Of a stretch of 64,000 nucleotides of DNA, positions 60,715-64,000 are shown in pieces. A program made the translations under genes and the position numbers. Origin of the DNA: CAVTSA01 sp963737225 (lineage in GTDB: Bacteria > Chloroflexota > Dormibacteria > Dormibacterales > Dormibacteraceae); assembly GCA_963737225.1 (NCBI GenBank), contig CAVTSA010000015.1:117206-181205 (forward strand). Direction: 5' to 3'. Each line of letters opens with the position of its first letter. The first letter of the stretch is position 1. The notes beneath the pieces are model-generated. The model did no database searches and had not been told where the DNA came from. It worked only from the letters and a program-made list of their open reading frames with translations.

Positions 60715-61590
60715 GTGAGACTTGGACTGCAGATCCCGTCCTTCACCTGGCCCGGCGGGCCCGCCGCCTTAGGCACAGATTTGCTGGACAGCGTGCGTGT
60801 TGCAGACGACGTGGGCTTCGACATGATCGCTGTGATGGACCACTTCTGGCAGATCCGGGCGGTCGGACCGGAAACCCAGGACATGCTCGAGGCGTACACG
60901 ACTCTGGGGTTCATCGCCGCCGCCACTCGGCGCGCGAAGTTGCTCACCCTGGTCACAGGCGTGCACTACCGCCAACCGGGCCTGCTCGCCAAGACGATCA
61001 CCACGCTCGACGTCCTCTCCGCTGGCCGTGCCATCCTCGGCATCGGCGCCGGCTGGAACGAGGACGAGTCCCGCGGCCTTGGGTTTCCCTTCCCGCCCCT
61101 TGGAGAGAGGTTCGAGATCCTCGAGGAGACGATCCGCTTCATACAGGCGATGTGGGCTGGCGGCGCTCCGCCGTTCCACTCCCCCCACATCGATGCCGAC
61201 CGACTGCTCAACGTGCCGGCCCCACTCTCTCGGCCTCATCCGCCGATCCTGATCGGGGGCGGAGGCGAGCGGAAGACACTCCGATTGGTGGCCAGGTACG
61301 CGCAGTACTGGAACGGGTTTCCGGGCCCGGACCTGGCCCATAAGCTCGAGGTCTTGCGCGAGCACTGCGATCGCGAGGGGACCGACTACGACGCGATCGA
61401 GAAGACGTGCTACTACCTCTACGACCTGGGACCGAACGGCGAGAAGGTAGAAGACTCCATCGAACAACTGCGTCGACTCCACGCGCTCGGTTTCTCGGTC
61501 GCTATCGGAGGCGTGGCGGGCGGGCATCCGTCGCCTCGAATCCTGGAGCGCATCGGCCGTGACCTGGTTCCGGTTGCTGCGGCCTTGTAG
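60715..61590 (+). CDS. LLM-class F420-dependent oxidoreductase, second copy
   Basis: 291 residues from GTG 60715. LGLQIPSFTWPGGPAALG, DMIAVMDHFWQI, LVTGVHYRQPGLLAKTITTL and DVLSAGRAILGIGAGWNEDE with PPILIGGGGERKTLRLVARY are the canonical F420-dependent luciferase-like motifs, more typical than the copy at 52364. Acts as an F420-linked oxidoreductase of unknown substrate. Confidence 0.9.
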   Translation: MRLGLQIPSFTWPGGPAALGTDLLDSVRVADDVGFDMIAVMDHFWQIRAVGPETQDMLEAYTTLGFIAAATRRAKLLTLVTGVHYRQPGLLAKTITTLDVLSAGRAILGIGAGWNEDESRGLGFPFPPLGERFEILEETIRFIQAMWAGGAPPFHSPHIDADRLLNVPAPLSRPHPPILIGGGGERKTLRLVARYAQYWNGFPGPDLAHKLEVLREHCDREGTDYDAIEKTCYYLYDLGPNGEKVEDSIEQLRRLHALGFSVAIGGVAGGHPSPRILERIGRDLVPVAAAL

Positions 61591-61895
61591 GCCGGCTCGT
61601 GGCTCAGGGACGCTTCGGCCTGGCCGTCGAAGGTTGTCGAACCCGCACTGGAACGAGCCTGACGTGATGCGATGGCGATCGCCGGACTCGAGCGAGACTG
61701 CGACGCCAACTGCTCCCAAGGGTTTTGTAGCACCGGCCAGTGGTTACGATCTCCAACCGTCGCCCGAGCATCTATCCTCGTCGCATCCAACGACTGCTGC
61801 TCCCGTCTGCACGCCGGCCGGACCAGCACGGCGCGGGCGGGCTTGCCATGTTCGCACCATGCGTGGTCGCCAGGAATCTCCGGTGACGATCGAAG
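61591..61895. other. Intergenic region, nothing recognised
   Basis: About 300 bases without family motifs; short shadow frames only. Confidence 0.4.
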
Positions 61896-62471
61896 ATGTG
61901 CGCCCGTCGGAGGACAATCGACCTGACGCTCCGGCTGACGAGCGTCGACGAGCTTTTCGGGACTCCTGATCCTCGATGCTTCCGCCAGACCGGCCGCCTG
62001 CAGAGTGGAGTCGACGAGCTGGTGGCGGCGTTGAGGGTGGAGCGGCTGCCGGCGCGGGTTCGGACCACGATCTCCTTCACTCGCGCGATGTCATCGATCG
62101 ACGAGGGGGATCTGTGTCGATCCGTGCAGGAGTACTGCGACCTTCGCCTGCGCGATCTGGATATCGAGCTGCGGGCGCATCGTAGGGAGGAGCGGCAATC
62201 ACTCACCGTCGGCGGGGTGCTGTTTCTCCTGGGCATCGGGCTGTCGGCCGAGTTCACGCAGTCCTTGTGGCCGCCGGAGATACAGAGCCTGCTTGGCGAC
62301 GGCATCTTTCTCGTCCTGGCCTGGGTGGGGCTTTGGTATCCGCTCGACTATTTCATCTTCGGTCGCCGGCCGCTCCTTCTCGAGCGAAAAATCCTGCGAG
62401 CGATCGAAGCATGGATATCACCTCGGTCGTCGTCTGAATGGCTGAGGTTGAATCCATGCGCAGACTCGTGA
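61896..62471 (+). CDS. Membrane protein with two helices, unknown family
   Basis: 191 residues. An N-terminal soluble part (DLTLRLTSVDELFGTPDPRC, then SGVDELVAALRVERLPARVR) is followed by a charged coiled segment and two hydrophobic helices (SLTVGGVLFLLGIGLSAEF and FLVLAWVGLWYPLDYFIF). The layout recalls conserved stress-linked membrane proteins but I cannot assign a function. ATG 61896 has no clear ribosome-binding site. Confidence 0.6.
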   Translation: MCARRRTIDLTLRLTSVDELFGTPDPRCFRQTGRLQSGVDELVAALRVERLPARVRTTISFTRAMSSIDEGDLCRSVQEYCDLRLRDLDIELRAHRREERQSLTVGGVLFLLGIGLSAEFTQSLWPPEIQSLLGDGIFLVLAWVGLWYPLDYFIFGRRPLLLERKILRAIEAWISPRSSSEWLRLNPCADS

Positions 62472-62555
62472 GGGCGGCGCCCAGGCCGGAGAAAGGCCTC
62501 GGGATCGGCGGTCCCGGGCACGGTCGCGGTTCATAGGGACCAGGAGGAGGGAACG

Positions 62556-63812
62556 GTGCCGGTCGGCACGCCAGGGGAGCCGCCTCTCGGTCAGCAAGGA
62601 CCACCTGATGACGGGCGGCGATCTGACGCGGCACAGAAAACCGGATTCGGGCGCTTGGGGCTTCTGCTCGGAGCCGTGTTTGTGTCGGAATCCCTGTTCT
62701 TTTCTATCATCCCGCCGCTGATACCACAGATTGCCACCGAGGCACACCTGACCACACAGGAGGTCGGTATCCTGGTCGGCGCCTACCCAGCCGGGACCAT
62801 AGTCGCGTCGGCGGCTTCAGTCGCCGCCGTCACGAAGGCCGGACTGCAACGCATCACGCAACTGGGTGCCCTCCTGCTGGCAGTCGGGACCACGATATTT
62901 GCGTGGAGCGACTCCGGGACAGTGCTCGTTCTGGCGAGGTTCGTACAGGGCCTGGGTGGGGGGCTCGCCTGGGCCGCCGGACTTAGCTGGCTGACAAGCT
63001 CTGCTCGAGCAAGTCGAACCGGGACGATCATGGGGGGGTCCGTTGGCGCGGCCCTGCTGGGCATGCTGCTCGGTCCGCTGCTGGGTGCCTTGGGCGCGAC
63101 CGTCGGGCGCGGGCTCGAATTCACGGCGCTCGGAGTGGCTCTGATCGCCGTGGGACTGGCACTACCAAAGAGCCCGCTTATCGACCCGGGCCCTGCCCAG
63201 AACAAGTCAGGGATCTTGCGATCCATGACGAATGCGGGGGTGGCCGGCGGTGGATCCTGCTGCTTGCCACCGGGGTGGTGAGTGCCACAGCCGCGAGCCT
63301 GATCCCACTGCTCATAGCGACGCGTCATGGAGGTCCCGCGACGATAGCGGCGGTCTTCGTCGGTAGTTCGGTCCTCGGCGTCGTGTGGAGCATGCTCCTG
63401 GGACGCACCGTGGATCCACGGGATCGACGCACCCACGCTGGTGGGCTTTCTGCTGGCTGCAATCCTGATGGCTGTCATCCCGGTGATAGAGCAGGTAAAT
63501 CTACTCCTCATCCCAGCTATCGTTGCCCTGTCCGTGATCTACGCGCTGTGGACGCCGATCGGGGCTCGAATGATCCTGTCAAGCGGTGCGCACGCATCGG
63601 ACCACGCCGGTGCTGTAGCGATCATGAACTCAGCATGGGCGCTGGGAGCGAGCTTGGGCGCGTTGGCGGTCACGCGCGTCGAAGCGTTGGCAGGCTTCGA
63701 GTGGGCGTTCATAGCAGTCGGTGCGTTGTGTGCCCTGGCTGGACTCACAGGCGCGGCCGGCGTATCGTTCGACAGCGTAGCTCCCATCCGCTGGGGGCGC
63801 CAGTCGAGGTGA
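62556..63812 (+). pseudogene. MFS transporter with two frameshifts
   Basis: Three frames join into one 12-helix protein: 62556 to about 63240 (FSIIPPLIPQIATEAHL, VQGLGGGLAWAAGLSWLTSS), about 63240 to 63420 (RWILLLATGVVSATAASLIP) and about 63420 to 63812 (PTLVGFLLAAILMAVIPVIE onward). The first junction needs one added base near GGCCGGCGG, the second one removed base near CCACGGGATC. Joined length is about 418 residues, normal for the major facilitator superfamily. Substrate unknown. Confidence 0.65.
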
Positions 63813-64000
63813 AAGACCTCTGGGATGCTGGTCTGCTGTGGGGTCGAATCGGGGTTGTACTCCATCAGGGGCTCCATATAGTGCCACGAACGACGCATAC
63901 CGGATTCTGAGCAAGGTCATCGAGATCCCCGGGGCGGTCGATCTCGAGATACGAAATAGAGGTCCAGGCCGTTCCGATAGATGCTGTAATTGCGGATCCC
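63813..64000 (-). pseudogene. rhaM: L-rhamnose mutarotase-like gene, partial, with frameshifts
   Basis: Read from the right edge, IRNYSIYRNGLDLYFV, then in another frame LEIDRPGDLDDLAQNP, then in a third RRSWHYMEPLMEYNPDS and EVFHLDW match the last two thirds of the rhamnose/fucose mutarotase family. Two single-base shifts are needed and the 5' end lies outside the window. The normal stop is not found before it meets the MFS gene tail-to-tail. Family assignment is from the RNYS, NPD and EVFHLD blocks. Confidence 0.5.

Overview
The window is high-GC bacterial chromosome with densely packed genes and no plasmid or phage backbone. The gene families point to a soil actinobacterium (Actinomycetota) or a similar high-GC Gram-positive-like lineage such as Chloroflexota. 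They include two LLM-class (F420-type) oxidoreductases, a DUF6325/SHOCT pair, KatG beside a furA relic, a LtrA-family protein, a UBP-type zinc-finger protein and many SDR, Gfo/Idh and amidohydrolase enzymes. Many starts have a TAnnnT -10 box 6-10 bases upstream and no ribosome-binding site, the leaderless style common in Actinobacteria. The species cannot be named from this sequence alone.

Layout. 1-5.1 kb: the end of a MetE/UROD-like protein, an SDR dehydrogenase, then a DAHP synthase (aromatic amino acid pathway) preceded by a 31-codon leader peptide rich in Phe/Trp/Tyr, an enolase-superfamily sugar-acid dehydratase and a broken kinase-like gene. 5.1-13.9 kb: uridine kinase, glycolate-oxidase-type FAD enzyme, decarboxylase-type amidohydrolase, SDR, small conserved proteins and a Gfo/Idh/MocA pair. 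13.9-26.5 kb: envelope and redox genes (YihY, acyltransferase, nitronate monooxygenase, peroxiredoxin, berberine-bridge-type oxidase, LtrA). 26.5-34.1 kb: GH38 alpha-mannosidase, 14-TM MFS exporter, ADP-forming acyl-CoA synthetase plus a metal-ligand-poor amidohydrolase. 34.3-37.4 kb: a cysteine-less DksA-like protein, a gene relic, and three tandem tail-collar (MdpB-like) genes with a GNAT gene and a DUF6916 gene. 37.8-49.5 kb: an AMP-forming acyl-CoA ligase, then a nine-gene same-strand operon: Cys-type alpha/beta hydrolase, acetoacetate-decarboxylase-like protein, two small membrane proteins, patatin, cholesterol-oxidase-like GMC oxidoreductase, its accessory beta domain, metallophosphoesterase and epoxide-hydrolase-like protein. 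49.6-64 kb: katG with a deleted furA relic, LLM enzymes, PhyH dioxygenase, TetR, tRNA-Ala with an integrase scar, a cytidylate-kinase-like protein, UvrD helicase, MFS, and the edge of a rhamnose mutarotase.

The most interesting items are the aromatic leader peptide with alternative hairpins before DAHP synthase; three unrelated palindrome families (four loci) that each occur as doublets exactly 42 bp apart; and the nine-gene lipid/sterol-oxidation-like operon. There are also several decayed genes (furA, an integrase C-terminus, a glycosidase-like gene). About ten single-base indels interrupt otherwise good genes, several at short homopolymers, so sequencing error must be excluded before these are called pseudogenes.
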